Below are positions 38,210-47,594 of a DNA stretch of 64,000 nt, piece after piece. The notes beneath the pieces were generated by a model. That model searched no databases and had not been told where the DNA came from. It was given only the letters and a program-made list of their open reading frames with translations. This DNA is from an uncultured Prevotellaceae bacterium (GTDB taxonomy: Bacteria > Bacteroidota > Bacteroidia > Bacteroidales > Bacteroidaceae), in NCBI GenBank assembly GCA_900316585.1, contig ONDM01000002.1:248001-312000 (forward strand), written 5' to 3'. How positions within the stretch are numbered: position 1 is the first letter of the stretch; the number at the start of each line of letters is the position of its first letter. Made by a program: the position numbers and the translations under genes.

Positions 38210-39889
38210 TTATTTCTGTTGAGCAGCTTTTCTGTCTAAATAGAATTTCTCTAAAGTCCGATATGCATTTTCCAATGCTGCATCTGCTTTTTCACCACTT
38301 TCAACGTCAATCTGCATCACGGGTGCTGCATCGTATTTGTCATTGATAGGAGTCCAGGTTGGAAGCCCCTCTCCATTAGGATTGCCAGTCTTACAGAAGT
38401 TTGCATAATAGCTTAGGAATAATTTAGAAATCTTATAGTCGTCTTCATTCCAGTCATAATATTCGTTTGTTGCCAAATTACCCATTGCATATTCGATATC
38501 TGCAGAGTGAACAGCACCTTGTGGAACCTTAGGACGGGCTTCTTCAGCTTTTTTCTCTTCTTCTGTCTGTTTCCTCACGCCACCAGCCAATGCTGCAGTG
38601 AAACCAGCCATCTTAGCAGATACCTGAGGCCTTGGGTGATTATATTTATAACGATAGACAGGTTGTTTTGATGACTTTGCATGAAGGTCACAGAATTTCC
38701 ATGTTGGAAAACCAGTAAATAAGTCGGAAGCCAAGTTTACACTCTTCTGGCTTAAAACATCGGCATCAGTAGTAATTCCATAAGCTTCGAAAATAGCATC
38801 GGTACTTTCACCAAACTGAGCACTCATAATCTTCTTGTAGTTTTCCAGTGTAGGAGCTAAATCTCTGAATGAGCCCAATGGGTTACCTTCCATAGAATTC
38901 CAACCAGCCAACAATGGTACTTTTGCCTGTCCTCCCTTTTCCATGATAGCAGTAGGATCTTCCAGCATAAAGTGATTATCTAAAACCACACTTGCCATTC
39001 CTCTAGGAGGAAGAAGTGCTTGCAATGAATCAGCAGGGATAGCACGTGCTTCTGCTAAAGATTTAATACCTTTGCTTTCAAACAATGCTTTACCAGCTGC
39101 ATCTGCATCAGCTTGAGCTACAGCTCTATAAGGAAGAACTTCTGCTCCAGATGAAAGCATACCTCCTACTAAATTGTCCTTAGACAAAGGAGAGCACATT
39201 AAGAGTGATACAGAAAAAGATCCAGCAGACTCACCTACGATGTTAATTCTATTTGGGTCACCACCAAAGGCTTCAATATTATCTTTTACCCACTGAATAG
39301 CAGCAACTTGATCCAAAAAACCATAATTACCAGAACCCTTATATTCTGTTTCTGCTGTTAATTCAGGATGAGCGACAAAACCGAAGATACCTTCACGATA
39401 ATTCGCTGTGATACCGATAACACCTTTGCGAGCAATAGCAGCACCATCATAACGTGGTTCAGAACCAGAACCTGCCATAAGCCCACCACCATTAAAGTAA
39501 ATCAATACTGGAAGTTTTTCGTCTGCAAATTTAGCAGGAGTCCAAATATTCAGATACAGACAATCTTCTGAACGTTTAGGGCCGCGAAAAGCCATATCAC
39601 CAAAGATGTTAGGCTGCATCGGATCATTTCCAAATTCTTTAGCTTCACGTACACCTTCCCAAGATTGTGCTGGCTGTGGAGCCTTCCAACGAAGGTCCCC
39701 TACAGGTGCAGCAGCAAATGGAACACCTAAGAAATACTTCACATTGGTTGAATCTTGTGTTCCTTCCAAGATACCTGCTTGAGTTTTTACTTGTATACCT
39801 AACTCAGGTCTAGGTGCAGAACATGATTGAAAAGCTATTATGGCTATGCCAATAAGAGTCAACTTTTTTAAAACAGTTTTCATTTTCAT
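38210..39889 (-). CDS. Type B carboxylesterase lipoprotein
   Basis: A 559-residue serine esterase (COesterase family) with a lipoprotein signal peptide (FQSC lipobox, Cys23), so it is membrane-anchored in the periplasm or at the surface. The nucleophile is Ser221 in GESAGSFS, the EDCLYLNIW motif is at 109-117, and HSADIEYAMG near the C-terminus holds the catalytic His. The oxyanion segment reads YFNGGGLMAG instead of the usual HGG. Substrate unknown. It lies 20 bp after mgtC on the same strand and may be cotranscribed with it. It is a paralogue of the esterase at 43.4-44.8 kb. Confidence 0.9.
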   Translation of the reverse strand: MKMKTVLKKLTLIGIAIIAFQSCSAPRPELGIQVKTQAGILEGTQDSTNVKYFLGVPFAAAPVGDLRWKAPQPAQSWEGVREAKEFGNDPMQPNIFGDMAFRGPKRSEDCLYLNIWTPAKFADEKLPVLIYFNGGGLMAGSGSEPRYDGAAIARKGVIGITANYREGIFGFVAHPELTAETEYKGSGNYGFLDQVAAIQWVKDNIEAFGGDPNRINIVGESAGSFSVSLLMCSPLSKDNLVGGMLSSGAEVLPYRAVAQADADAAGKALFESKGIKSLAEARAIPADSLQALLPPRGMASVVLDNHFMLEDPTAIMEKGGQAKVPLLAGWNSMEGNPLGSFRDLAPTLENYKKIMSAQFGESTDAIFEAYGITTDADVLSQKSVNLASDLFTGFPTWKFCDLHAKSSKQPVYRYKYNHPRPQVSAKMAGFTAALAGGVRKQTEEEKKAEEARPKVPQGAVHSADIEYAMGNLATNEYYDWNEDDYKISKLFLSYYANFCKTGNPNGEGLPTWTPINDKYDAAPVMQIDVESGEKADAALENAYRTLEKFYLDRKAAQQK

Positions 39890-39909
39890 TGATTAATTAG
39901 TAATATAAT

Positions 39910-40638
39910 TTAGTTGTTTATTTCATTTGTAAGTGTAATAGAATGGATGGATGGCTCAATCTTTTCAATTTCACTAAAAAGGTTTACATAATTAGGGACT
40001 TTCCCCCTACTGACTACTATGAAATTAATAATGGAAATAGAATCCTTATATTCGTACTTTATGAATTCATTTTGAATATGTATTTTGTGTTTGTCAAAGA
40101 TTACACGGAATGGTTCTAAATCCGTAATGACACCATCTGCTTTAACGCGTATTACTTTGTATTCTCCTCCACTCAAGTATTTGTGCTCGTAAAAGTCCAT
40201 CTGAATTAGAATAAAGAAAATCAGTAAACATGAGATTATTGCAATGATGTACATACCTGCACCAATAGCTAAACCAATACAAGCTGCAATCCATATACCA
40301 GCAGCTGTGGTCAACCCACGGACAGAGCCTTTCATATGAAGGATTGCACCTGCGCCCAAGAAGCCTATACCACTAATGACCTGAGCTGCTATTCGACCAG
40401 GATCGCCATTCTTCAGTCCCATATATTCCTGTGGTACATATATGGAAACCAGCATAGCTAATGTGGCACCCATAGAAATAAGTGCGAATGTACGTGTACC
40501 GGCAAATTGACCCTTGCGACGACGCTCAATGCCAATAACTGCTCCTAAAATTAAACTGAGTCCCAATTTAAAAAATGCCCCAATGGCATTTACTTCTGAT
40601 GAAGTAATTTGGCTAATAATGTAATCCATTGTATTCAT
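39910..40638 (-). CDS. MgtC/SapB-family membrane protein
   Basis: About 242 residues with four or five N-terminal membrane helices and a cytoplasmic C-terminal ACT-like domain. Family motifs are LSLILGAVIGIERRRKGQFAG, GTRTFALISMGA and GIGFLGAGAIL. MgtC-family proteins are linked to growth at low Mg2+ and to ATP synthase regulation in some pathogens; the role here is unknown. The first ATG is at 40638, with another at 40629. The latter fits better with a -7 box (TATCTTTG, minus strand, 40648-40655) that would leave almost no leader for the former. Confidence 0.88.
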   Translation of the reverse strand: MNTMDYIISQITSSEVNAIGAFFKLGLSLILGAVIGIERRRKGQFAGTRTFALISMGATLAMLVSIYVPQEYMGLKNGDPGRIAAQVISGIGFLGAGAILHMKGSVRGLTTAAGIWIAACIGLAIGAGMYIIAIISCLLIFFILIQMDFYEHKYLSGGEYKVIRVKADGVITDLEPFRVIFDKHKIHIQNEFIKYEYKDSISIINFIVVSRGKVPNYVNLFSEIEKIEPSIHSITLTNEINN

Positions 40639-40647
40639 AATCAGTTG

Positions 40648-40655
40648 CAAAGATA
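40648..40655 (-). promoter_or_regulatory. -7 element for mgtC-carboxylesterase
   Basis: TATCTTTG on the minus strand matches TAnnTTTG just upstream of the mgtC start. It helps rule out translation beginning at the in-frame TTG at 40650. Confidence 0.5.
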
Positions 40656-40838
40656 CATAAATTCTTTCTATATATACAATATTTCTTTTTATTAAATTCG
40701 TTGTAATATTACTATAAATAAAAGTATTTGATATTTTGTGAGCTAGGTCAAGAACTAAATGTCCTTATTATCCTACGATATTCTTTATATTTACTTTAAC
40801 TTTTGAGGATATTATCTTCATACTTTTGCTTTATTGTT

Positions 40839-40869
40839 TTTGAAAATCTGATAGAATAATTTAATTTTG
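40839..40869 (+). promoter_or_regulatory. Promoter of the EamA-family permease
   Basis: TTTG (40839-40842) and TAATTTTG (40862-40869) are separated by 19 bp, a textbook Bacteroides promoter 18 bp before the ATG. Confidence 0.75.
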
Positions 40870-40886
40870 CAATCAAATACACATTA

Positions 40887-41765
40887 ATGAGTTTAAGGGA
40901 GTCATACATCCGTTTACATTTGGCAATTCTTCTTGCAGGAGGTACTGGCCTTTTTGGGAAATTCATTTCATTGTCTGAGATTCCATTAGTTTGGTATCGG
41001 GTTTGGTTTGCTGCTATTATTCTATTCTTTATTCTTTTTTTAGGAAGAAGGATTCATAGGATTGAATGGAGTTCATTCATTAGGATTTTGGGTTGTGGTA
41101 TGCTCCTTGCAATCCATTGGGTCTTTTTTTATGGGAGTATAAAGGCAGCCAATGTTTCTATTGGAGTTGTTTGTTTTGCAACAGTGGGTTTTTATACGGC
41201 TTTGTTTGAACCTTTAATTAATCGGCACAAACCCTCATGGAGAGATTTGGCTTTTAGTATATTGACCATTATGGGTATTTTGTTGATATTCCAGTTGGAT
41301 TTCAGATATCGTTTTGGAATATCTTTAGGTATGGTTTCTTCTATTGTTTATGCCTTTTTTTCTATCTTCAGTAAGCAAGTACAGGAGTCTACCGGGAAAA
41401 GTAGTAGTACCATGCTCCTATATGAATTGTTTGGTGGGGGAATCATTCTTACAATAGTTCTTCCTATCTATATGTTTTTTAATATCGAGATGAAAGTCGT
41501 TCCAACAACTGCTGATTTCTTGTTGTTGTTACTTTTTTCTTCAGTATTCACAATAGGTCCATTCCTGTTCCAACTTCAGTCACTTCGTAGAATCTCTGCT
41601 TTTACGGTGAATTTGAGTTATAATCTAGAACCAGTATATAGTATTCTTTTTGCCATGATTCTCCTTCATGAGGCTAGAGATTTAAATTACTCTTTTTGGA
41701 TAGGCATATGTCTAATTATTTTATCGGTCTTTTTGCAGACGTTCAGTATGTTGAAAAAGAAGTAA
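40887..41765 (+). CDS. EamA-family (DMT) ten-helix permease
   Basis: A 292-residue inner-membrane protein with ten predicted helices in two EamA repeats (repeat 1 from LAILLAGGTGLFGKF, repeat 2 from FGISLGMVSSIVYAFFSIFSKQ). Repeat ends carry the family motifs FEPLINRHKPSWRDLAFS and NLEPVYSILFAMILLHEA. Such proteins export metabolites or amino acids; the substrate is not predictable. It has its own promoter, and the next gene also has its own. Confidence 0.9.
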   Translation: MSLRESYIRLHLAILLAGGTGLFGKFISLSEIPLVWYRVWFAAIILFFILFLGRRIHRIEWSSFIRILGCGMLLAIHWVFFYGSIKAANVSIGVVCFATVGFYTALFEPLINRHKPSWRDLAFSILTIMGILLIFQLDFRYRFGISLGMVSSIVYAFFSIFSKQVQESTGKSSSTMLLYELFGGGIILTIVLPIYMFFNIEMKVVPTTADFLLLLLFSSVFTIGPFLFQLQSLRRISAFTVNLSYNLEPVYSILFAMILLHEARDLNYSFWIGICLIILSVFLQTFSMLKKK

Positions 41766-41785
41766 TGATTGCAGTTTGGTAAATC

Positions 41786-41816
41786 TTGCTCAAATCGGGA
41801 AAGTGTATTAATTTTG
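41786..41816 (+). promoter_or_regulatory. Promoter of the sodium:solute symporter
   Basis: TTG (41786-41788) and TAATTTTG (41809-41816) are separated by 20 bp. The site lies 28 bp before the ATG at 41844 and inside the longer open frame, so it decides the start. A second TAATTTTG (41827-41834) is too close to the start to be used. Confidence 0.65.
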
Positions 41817-41843
41817 CGTCCAAATATAATTTTGTACGTCTTC

Positions 41844-43295
41844 ATGCTTGTTTTAATCACAACATTTATATATTTCAGTCTGTTACTTCTTATAGCTTAT
41901 ATTACAAGACGAGAAGGTAACGATGCTTTTTTCCGTGGAAACAGACAATCTCCATGGTCTTTGGTTGCATTTGGAATGATAGGTGCCACTCTTTCAGGAG
42001 TTACCTTTGTAAGTGTTCCTGGCATGGTCGTAAGCTCTGATATGGGTTATATGCAAATGTGTTTTGGCTATTTTGGGGGCTATTTGGCAGTGGCATTCAT
42101 TTTATTGCCTATTTATTACAAGTTGAACCTAACATCTATATATACCTATCTAGATCATCGTTTTGGAAAAGTCAGTTATAAAACTGGAGCCTCATTTTTT
42201 TTGCTGTCAAAACTTACAGGTGCTGCAGCTAGATTATACTTAGTATGTCATATTCTGCAGAATTATGTTTTTGATGATTTAGGTATACCATATCTTATTA
42301 CGGTGATGGTTACATTGGTTTTAATATGGTTATATACTCGCAAAAGTGGTATAAGGACATTGGTGTGGACAGACACATTACAGACTTTGTGCTTTATTGT
42401 AACTATCATCCTTATACTTTATAAAGCAGCTGATATGTTGGATATGAACTTTTCTGAAACTTGGTCTGCCATTTGGAGTGATTCTCATAGCCGTATTTTT
42501 GATTTTGAAGATTGGGCTTCACGAAATTTCTTCTGGAAACAATTCTTGAGTGGAATCTTTATTGTTATTGTTATGACTGGCTTGGATCAAGATATGATGC
42601 AGAAGAACTTAACATGTAAGGATCTCTGTTCCGCCCAGAAAGATATGTGTTTATCAGGTTTCTTATTCGTAATAGTTATTGGGCTAGTGATGATGTTAGG
42701 TGTGATGATGACTTTATTATATGCACATGTTGGAATACCATTGCCTACTGCAGGAGACAGTTTGATTCCTGATTTTATAGCAAGTGGAGTAATGGGTGAA
42801 ACAGTGTTGGTTATTTTCACTTTAGGTATTATTGCTTCTGCTTTTTCTAGCGCCGATTCTGCCATGACAGCTTTGACAACTAGTTTTTGTATTGATATTT
42901 TAGAGATTGAAGATGAAAGATATTGTTATACTCCTTTAAAGAAAGTATCAAGAGAGAGAGTTCGAAAAGCTGTTCATATTTGTATGATGTTACTCTTTAT
43001 TCTCTTCATTTTGGGATTTAAAGCTTTAGGTAGTACTAGTGTGATTGACACTCTTTTAACTATGGTTAGTTATACCTATGGTCCACTTCTTGGTTTGTAT
43101 GGCTTTGGTATATTTTGCAAGCGTGTTCCATGTGAAAAGTTTGTTCCATTTATAGCTCTTGCATCTCCAATTATCTGTTTCTTTTTGGATTTATTTACGC
43201 AGCGGTCATTTGGCTATAAGTTTGGTTATGAGTTACTGATTTTGAATGGGGCTCTTACTTATTTGGGGTTATTAGTGGCATCTAGTAAACGATAA
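41844..43295 (+). CDS. Sodium:solute symporter (SSS family)
   Basis: About 483 residues with roughly 13 membrane helices. The SSS pattern is seen in FGMIGATLSGVTFVSVPGM, SFFLLSKLTGAAARLYLV, the YTRKSGIRTLVWTDTLQ segment and GIIASAFSSADSAMTALTTS, the last with Ser residues of the sodium site. Substrate could be a sugar, amino acid or organic acid. The frame extends 25 codons upstream to a TTG. The ATG at 41844 is preferred because the first helix starts there and a promoter overlaps the upstream extension. Confidence 0.9.
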   Translation: MLVLITTFIYFSLLLLIAYITRREGNDAFFRGNRQSPWSLVAFGMIGATLSGVTFVSVPGMVVSSDMGYMQMCFGYFGGYLAVAFILLPIYYKLNLTSIYTYLDHRFGKVSYKTGASFFLLSKLTGAAARLYLVCHILQNYVFDDLGIPYLITVMVTLVLIWLYTRKSGIRTLVWTDTLQTLCFIVTIILILYKAADMLDMNFSETWSAIWSDSHSRIFDFEDWASRNFFWKQFLSGIFIVIVMTGLDQDMMQKNLTCKDLCSAQKDMCLSGFLFVIVIGLVMMLGVMMTLLYAHVGIPLPTAGDSLIPDFIASGVMGETVLVIFTLGIIASAFSSADSAMTALTTSFCIDILEIEDERYCYTPLKKVSRERVRKAVHICMMLLFILFILGFKALGSTSVIDTLLTMVSYTYGPLLGLYGFGIFCKRVPCEKFVPFIALASPIICFFLDLFTQRSFGYKFGYELLILNGALTYLGLLVASSKR

Positions 43296-43311
43296 AGGAG
43301 TTTATTTAAAA

Positions 43312-43356
43312 GAAAGGGAGAATCTTGTCCGTTAATAGGATAAAATTCTCCCTTTC
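43312..43356. terminator. Bidirectional terminator between symporter and esterase
   Basis: A perfect 12-bp stem (43312-43323 with 43345-43356), partly extended by inner pairs, lies between converging genes. Confidence 0.75.
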
Positions 43357-43377
43357 ATCTTTAAGAAATAATATGAA

Positions 43378-44766
43378 TTATTCTTTAATACGCAAGTTCA
43401 TAACATATGGAGCCTCTTTGGTTGAATTCTTCCACTCACCATCGGTTTCTCCATTTGGATTGCCATATTTGCAGAAGTTAGTCCAGTAATCAACCATACG
43501 GTTGGATAACTCTTCATCTGCTGTAGTAAATGGTCTCCAGCTGCGATTTAAAGTGTGGAACGTATACCATAGTTCTGAACTATGAAATGAACCTTCCAAT
43601 GCTTTTCGCCCGTCAGTAGGAAGTGGTCGGTCGAAGAAGTACAGATAAACTGGTTTGTTAGATAGACTGTCACGAACTTCAGCAAAACGCTGTTCTCCAT
43701 CTGTCAGTCCTGGCATATCATTAGCACAGTGCCCCATCATATAAGGAACATCTGCTATTGTGTTGTTGAATACAGCATCGTTAAACCCTTCGGTCAACAA
43801 TACTCCATCTTGGTGAGGACTGAATCTTACGGCATTAGGATCTCCCCATGCAGCAGGAAGTGCCTTCATCAAATCTTCATAACTTGCTGTGCGCAGTTGC
43901 TCTAAGGTGGTTAAACCAGCGGCATCAAGTTTTGCTTTAGCTTTAGCATCCAATTCTTCCTGAGTCTCAGGAGCTGCCAATTCCATGCCAATACCACCAA
44001 TACTCTGGATGATGGCTTTCTTAACCATTCCTTTGCTAAGCGGGCTGATTATCATGTTCTTTACACTTGCAGCGCCTGCACTTTGTCCAAACACTGTGAT
44101 GTTTTCAGGATCACCTCCGAACTGAGCAATGTTATTATGAATCCAGGTCAGAGCTGCTACTTGGTCATACGTGCCATAGTTTCCAGAATGTCCACCACCT
44201 TCTTCGGTAAGCAATGGGTGATTCAAGAATCCGAAAACTCCAAGACGATAGTTAACAGTTACTAAAATAACGCCACGCTCAGCCCAAGCTTCTCCATCCA
44301 TTTCTGGCTCGAAACTCCAACCTCCTGTATATGCGCCACCATGAATCCACATGGCAACAGGGAGTTTGGTGTCAGTCTTGCCAACCGTATTTTGGGGAGC
44401 CCAAATATTTAATTGCAGACAATCTTCAGAGAAAGGAGCATCTTCTGCAAAAAATTCTGTACCATAGGCTCCATCATTAGGATTATGTGCAGCTTGCCAT
44501 GAAGCATTACGGAAATGATCAGCTATCATTACAGTATCCCATGGTGTGACAGGTTGAGGTTTTTTCCAACGTAATTCTCCTACTGGAGCGGCAGCGAAAG
44601 GAATACCTTTGTAAGCAATGACATTCGTTGAATCTATAACCACTCCTTGAACTTTACCACCTTCTATGGAAAGGATGGGGTTTTCATCAACAACAGTCTT
44701 TTGTTCAGTGCAGGCAGTTGTTAGTAATGATAGAACTGCTGCAAATAAAGTCAATGTTTTTTTCAT
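43378..44766 (-). CDS. Type B carboxylesterase lipoprotein, shorter paralogue
   Basis: A 462-residue COesterase-family serine esterase with a lipoprotein signal (TTAC lipobox, Cys19). Catalytic Ser229 lies in FGQSAGAAS, the oxyanion motif is WIHGGAYTGGW, EDCLQLNIW is at 114-122, and FHSSELWYTF carries the catalytic His. It is about 100 residues shorter than the esterase at 38.2-39.9 kb, mostly in the region between nucleophile and His. Substrate unknown. A -7 box (TAATTTTG, minus strand, 44804-44811) suggests its own promoter. Confidence 0.9.
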   Translation of the reverse strand: MKKTLTLFAAVLSLLTTACTEQKTVVDENPILSIEGGKVQGVVIDSTNVIAYKGIPFAAAPVGELRWKKPQPVTPWDTVMIADHFRNASWQAAHNPNDGAYGTEFFAEDAPFSEDCLQLNIWAPQNTVGKTDTKLPVAMWIHGGAYTGGWSFEPEMDGEAWAERGVILVTVNYRLGVFGFLNHPLLTEEGGGHSGNYGTYDQVAALTWIHNNIAQFGGDPENITVFGQSAGAASVKNMIISPLSKGMVKKAIIQSIGGIGMELAAPETQEELDAKAKAKLDAAGLTTLEQLRTASYEDLMKALPAAWGDPNAVRFSPHQDGVLLTEGFNDAVFNNTIADVPYMMGHCANDMPGLTDGEQRFAEVRDSLSNKPVYLYFFDRPLPTDGRKALEGSFHSSELWYTFHTLNRSWRPFTTADEELSNRMVDYWTNFCKYGNPNGETDGEWKNSTKEAPYVMNLRIKE

Positions 44767-44803
44767 TTTGTTTTAGTTTAGTTTTAAGGATTATTCTAAA
44801 ATG

Positions 44804-44811
44804 CAAAATTA
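44804..44811 (-). promoter_or_regulatory. -7 element for the second carboxylesterase
   Basis: TAATTTTG on the minus strand is a perfect TAnnTTTG match 38 bp before the start codon. It abuts the clpA terminator. Confidence 0.5.
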
Positions 44812-44847
44812 AAGGAAAAAAGTTGTTATAGACCAACTCTTTCCTTT
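44811..44847 (-). terminator. Terminator of clpS-clpA
   Basis: A 14-bp stem with a small bulge (44811-44825 with 44834-44847) lies about 50 bp beyond the clpA stop. Confidence 0.55.
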
Positions 44848-44899
44848 TTATTTGCATAAATATATATGATGAATAGACTTTAGTGGCTTCTATCAAGAC

Positions 44900-47149
44900 C
44901 TAAACAGTTGTTAAAGAGTCATTTCTCATGTCAACTTGTAATTCTCCACCATCTTTTAGCTTACCAAATAGGATTTCTCTCATGAGCAACGGATTCAATA
45001 GTTGCTGGATAACGCGATCCATTTCACGTGCTCCATATTCTAGAGAGAATCCTTTCTGGAGCAAATGCTGACGGGCAGCTGGAGTGAGTATTAGTTTCAC
45101 ATTCTTGGCATCCAACTTAATTTGTAGTTCACGGAGTTTCTTGTCCAAAATTAAGTTGGCCATATGCTCGTCCATGTCATTAAAGGTCACTATGCCTGAC
45201 AGTCTATTAAGAAACTCAGGCTTGAAAGTCTTTTTTACATCCTTCAACATAGTTGCTCCTTTATTGATTTTTGCATTGAAACCAAGAGCCTGATTCGCAT
45301 ATTGGGCTCCAGCATTGCTGGTCATAATTAGAATAACTTGGCGGAAATCTGCTTTTTGTCCCTTATTATCGGTCAAATTAGCATAATCCATTACCTGAAG
45401 TAGTAGATTAAAAATATCCGAGTGTGCTTTTTCAATTTCATCCAGAAGTAATATGCAGTTTGGAGTTTTGCGGATGGCGTCAGTTAGTAATCCTCCGTCT
45501 TCATATCCAACATATCCTGCTGGTGAACCAATAAGTTTGGCAACAGTGTGTTTTTCTGTATATTCACTCATATCGAACCGGACTAAACTAATACCTAATT
45601 CTTTTGCCAACACTTTTGCGACCTCAGTCTTGCCCACACCAGTAGGACCTACGAATAGTAGACTTGCTATTGGCTTCTGTGTATCCAGAAGACCGGCTTT
45701 ACTCATTTGCACAGCTTCCACAACTTGTTTAATAGCTTCATCTTGTCCGTAAATCTGACTTAAAATATGGGGCTCCAAAGTTTCAAGTTCGGAGTTATCA
45801 CTTTCTTTCAATGCTTTGGCATCAACTCGGCAAATCTTGCTTAGCAGTTCTGCTATCACTTCCTTGCTAACAGTCATTTCCTCAGTAGGGTGGAGTTCAC
45901 GGAAAGCACCAGCCTCATCTATTAAATCAATGGCCTTATCTGGTAGGAATCTTTCATGAACAAAGCGGGAACTTTGCTCCACAGCATAAGGGATTACATC
46001 ATTATCGTAATGAACCCCATGATATTCCTCATATTTGGATTGTAATCCTTCCAATATGTGAATAGTCTCTTCTATGCTTGGTTCTGAAATACTGATTTGC
46101 TGGAAACGGCGAACTAAACCTTTGCTTTGTGAAAAATAGCGGTTATATTCTTGATAAGTGGTAGAACCGATGAATTTAATATCACCAGAAGACAAATAGG
46201 GTTTTAACAGGTTGCTAGCATCCATAGAACTGTCGTTTGTACGGCCTGCACCAATCATGTTTTGTATCTCATCTATATATACAATGACTTTGCCTTCTTT
46301 TTTTAGGCCCTCCATTACCATCTTTATTCGTTTCTCAAAATCGCCTCTGTATTGAGAACCGGCAACCATGGCTCCTAAATCCAACTCGTAAATCTTGTAT
46401 CCTTTTAGTCGTTCAGGAACTTTCCCTTTTTCTATCATATCAGCTAAACCATATGCTAAGGCTGTCTTACCTACACCAGGTTCGCCTATATGAAGTGGAT
46501 TATTCTTTTCCTTTCTGCAAAGAACTTGAATGGTTCGTTCCAGTTCCTCCTCTCTTCCAATCAGTGGATTATGTTCTGCCAAATGTTCATTTAGACAAGT
46601 CACGAAATTATTCCAAGGTTCTTTTTTCCTATTTGGAATTTCTTCGAATTCATCATCTTCCTCCTCATCAAAATCATCATCATCATCATCTTCCTCCTCG
46701 TCATTTTCTATGTTGAATTCATACTGATTGATAAGTTCGCTCATAAATTCTTCTTTGTCATTGTTGATTGCTTTCAACAAGATAAACTGAGCCATAGAAT
46801 CTTTTAGAGCTAAAATACCTTGGATTATATGAGTAATTTCTAGTTCTTCAGCACTACTTCTATCCATTTGAATGCATGCATACTCTAGTACCCGTTGCAA
46901 CTGATAAGATGCCTCTGGCAGATGGCTGTCTCCGTCCTCCGGCACTTTTTCCAGTGAGTCCAAATATTTTTTTAGTTCTGCTTTCATGAAATCTTCTTTA
47001 TAGAAGTTCAGGGTAAATGTCATTTTGAATGGCTCCTGCTCCATGATGGTAAGAAGTATATGCTCTGGTGTGATAAACTCATGATGATTATCCAATGCCA
47101 GAGTAAATGCTTTATTGATAGCTTCTTGTGTATATATGCTTTGTTCCAT
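44900..47149 (-). CDS. clpA: ATP-dependent Clp protease ATP-binding subunit ClpA
   Basis: A 749-residue Hsp100 unfoldase that feeds substrates to ClpP. An N-domain (1-145) is followed by an acidic low-complexity linker (148-170, almost all Asp/Glu). AAA1 has GEPGVGKT at 222-229 and VIVYIDEIQNMIGAG. AAA2 has VGPTGVGKTEVAK, LLLDEIEKAH and the C-terminal LEYGAREMDR. The ClpP-docking loop is not obvious by eye. It lies 1 bp after clpS, which encodes its adaptor. The acidic tract between N-domain and AAA1 is unusually long. Confidence 0.96.
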   Translation of the reverse strand: MEQSIYTQEAINKAFTLALDNHHEFITPEHILLTIMEQEPFKMTFTLNFYKEDFMKAELKKYLDSLEKVPEDGDSHLPEASYQLQRVLEYACIQMDRSSAEELEITHIIQGILALKDSMAQFILLKAINNDKEEFMSELINQYEFNIENDEEEDDDDDDFDEEEDDEFEEIPNRKKEPWNNFVTCLNEHLAEHNPLIGREEELERTIQVLCRKEKNNPLHIGEPGVGKTALAYGLADMIEKGKVPERLKGYKIYELDLGAMVAGSQYRGDFEKRIKMVMEGLKKEGKVIVYIDEIQNMIGAGRTNDSSMDASNLLKPYLSSGDIKFIGSTTYQEYNRYFSQSKGLVRRFQQISISEPSIEETIHILEGLQSKYEEYHGVHYDNDVIPYAVEQSSRFVHERFLPDKAIDLIDEAGAFRELHPTEEMTVSKEVIAELLSKICRVDAKALKESDNSELETLEPHILSQIYGQDEAIKQVVEAVQMSKAGLLDTQKPIASLLFVGPTGVGKTEVAKVLAKELGISLVRFDMSEYTEKHTVAKLIGSPAGYVGYEDGGLLTDAIRKTPNCILLLDEIEKAHSDIFNLLLQVMDYANLTDNKGQKADFRQVILIMTSNAGAQYANQALGFNAKINKGATMLKDVKKTFKPEFLNRLSGIVTFNDMDEHMANLILDKKLRELQIKLDAKNVKLILTPAARQHLLQKGFSLEYGAREMDRVIQQLLNPLLMREILFGKLKDGGELQVDMRNDSLTTV

Positions 47150-47150
47150 A

Positions 47151-47456
47151 TTAATCTATAGGAGTGTATGTGAGACGAAGAGGAAATCCTTCCTGACGAG
47201 CCAAGCGAGTCGCTTTTCTAACCTTGCTGGCTGCCACATCAAGGGAATAGACACCTATAGTTGCTTGACCACTTTTATGAACTGTTTCTGCAATAAGCTG
47301 TGCCTCAGTCTCTGTCTTGTAAAAGATAGTGGTAAGTATTTTCACTACAAAATCAAATGTTGTGAAATCATCATTATGCAATATCACTTGGTATTGTCTC
47401 GGTTCCCTTAAATCGGTCCGTGCTTTCTCTTTTAATGAAGTCTCCTTTTGTTCCAT
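47151..47456 (-). CDS. clpS: ClpS adaptor
   Basis: A 101-residue adaptor that delivers N-degron substrates to ClpA. The conserved block is YQVILHNDDFTTFDFVV, with the Asn-Asp-Asp of the N-degron pocket, followed by TETEAQLIAETVHKSGQATIGVYSLDVA. It is immediately upstream of clpA (1-bp gap). A minus-strand -7 box TATCTTTG lies at 47474-47481. Confidence 0.96.
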   Translation of the reverse strand: MEQKETSLKEKARTDLREPRQYQVILHNDDFTTFDFVVKILTTIFYKTETEAQLIAETVHKSGQATIGVYSLDVAASKVRKATRLARQEGFPLRLTYTPID

Positions 47457-47473
47457 AATTATACTTTAGTTTA

Positions 47474-47481
47474 CAAAGATA
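47474..47481 (-). promoter_or_regulatory. -7 element for clpS-clpA
   Basis: TATCTTTG on the minus strand lies 18 bp before the clpS start. No convincing -33 element was found. Confidence 0.5.
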
Positions 47482-47543
47482 ATGTTTTTCTGATAATTGT
47501 TTGGCTTTTGAGTAAAAATATAAGATATATATACCATTCATTA

Positions 47544-47574
47544 TTTGTTGTTTAGGTTTATTTTGGTATTTTTG
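47544..47574 (+). promoter_or_regulatory. Promoter of the GH43 gene
   Basis: TTTG (47544-47547) and TATTTTTG (47567-47574) are 19 bp apart, and the ATG is 20 bp downstream. Confidence 0.75.
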
Positions 47575-47594
47575 CAATACTAAATTTTAAAACT

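Noticed and set aside
46453-46727. Ser- and His-rich open frames on the plus strand
   Set aside because: They are antisense readings of the acidic repeat in clpA; codons and position are fully explained by that gene.
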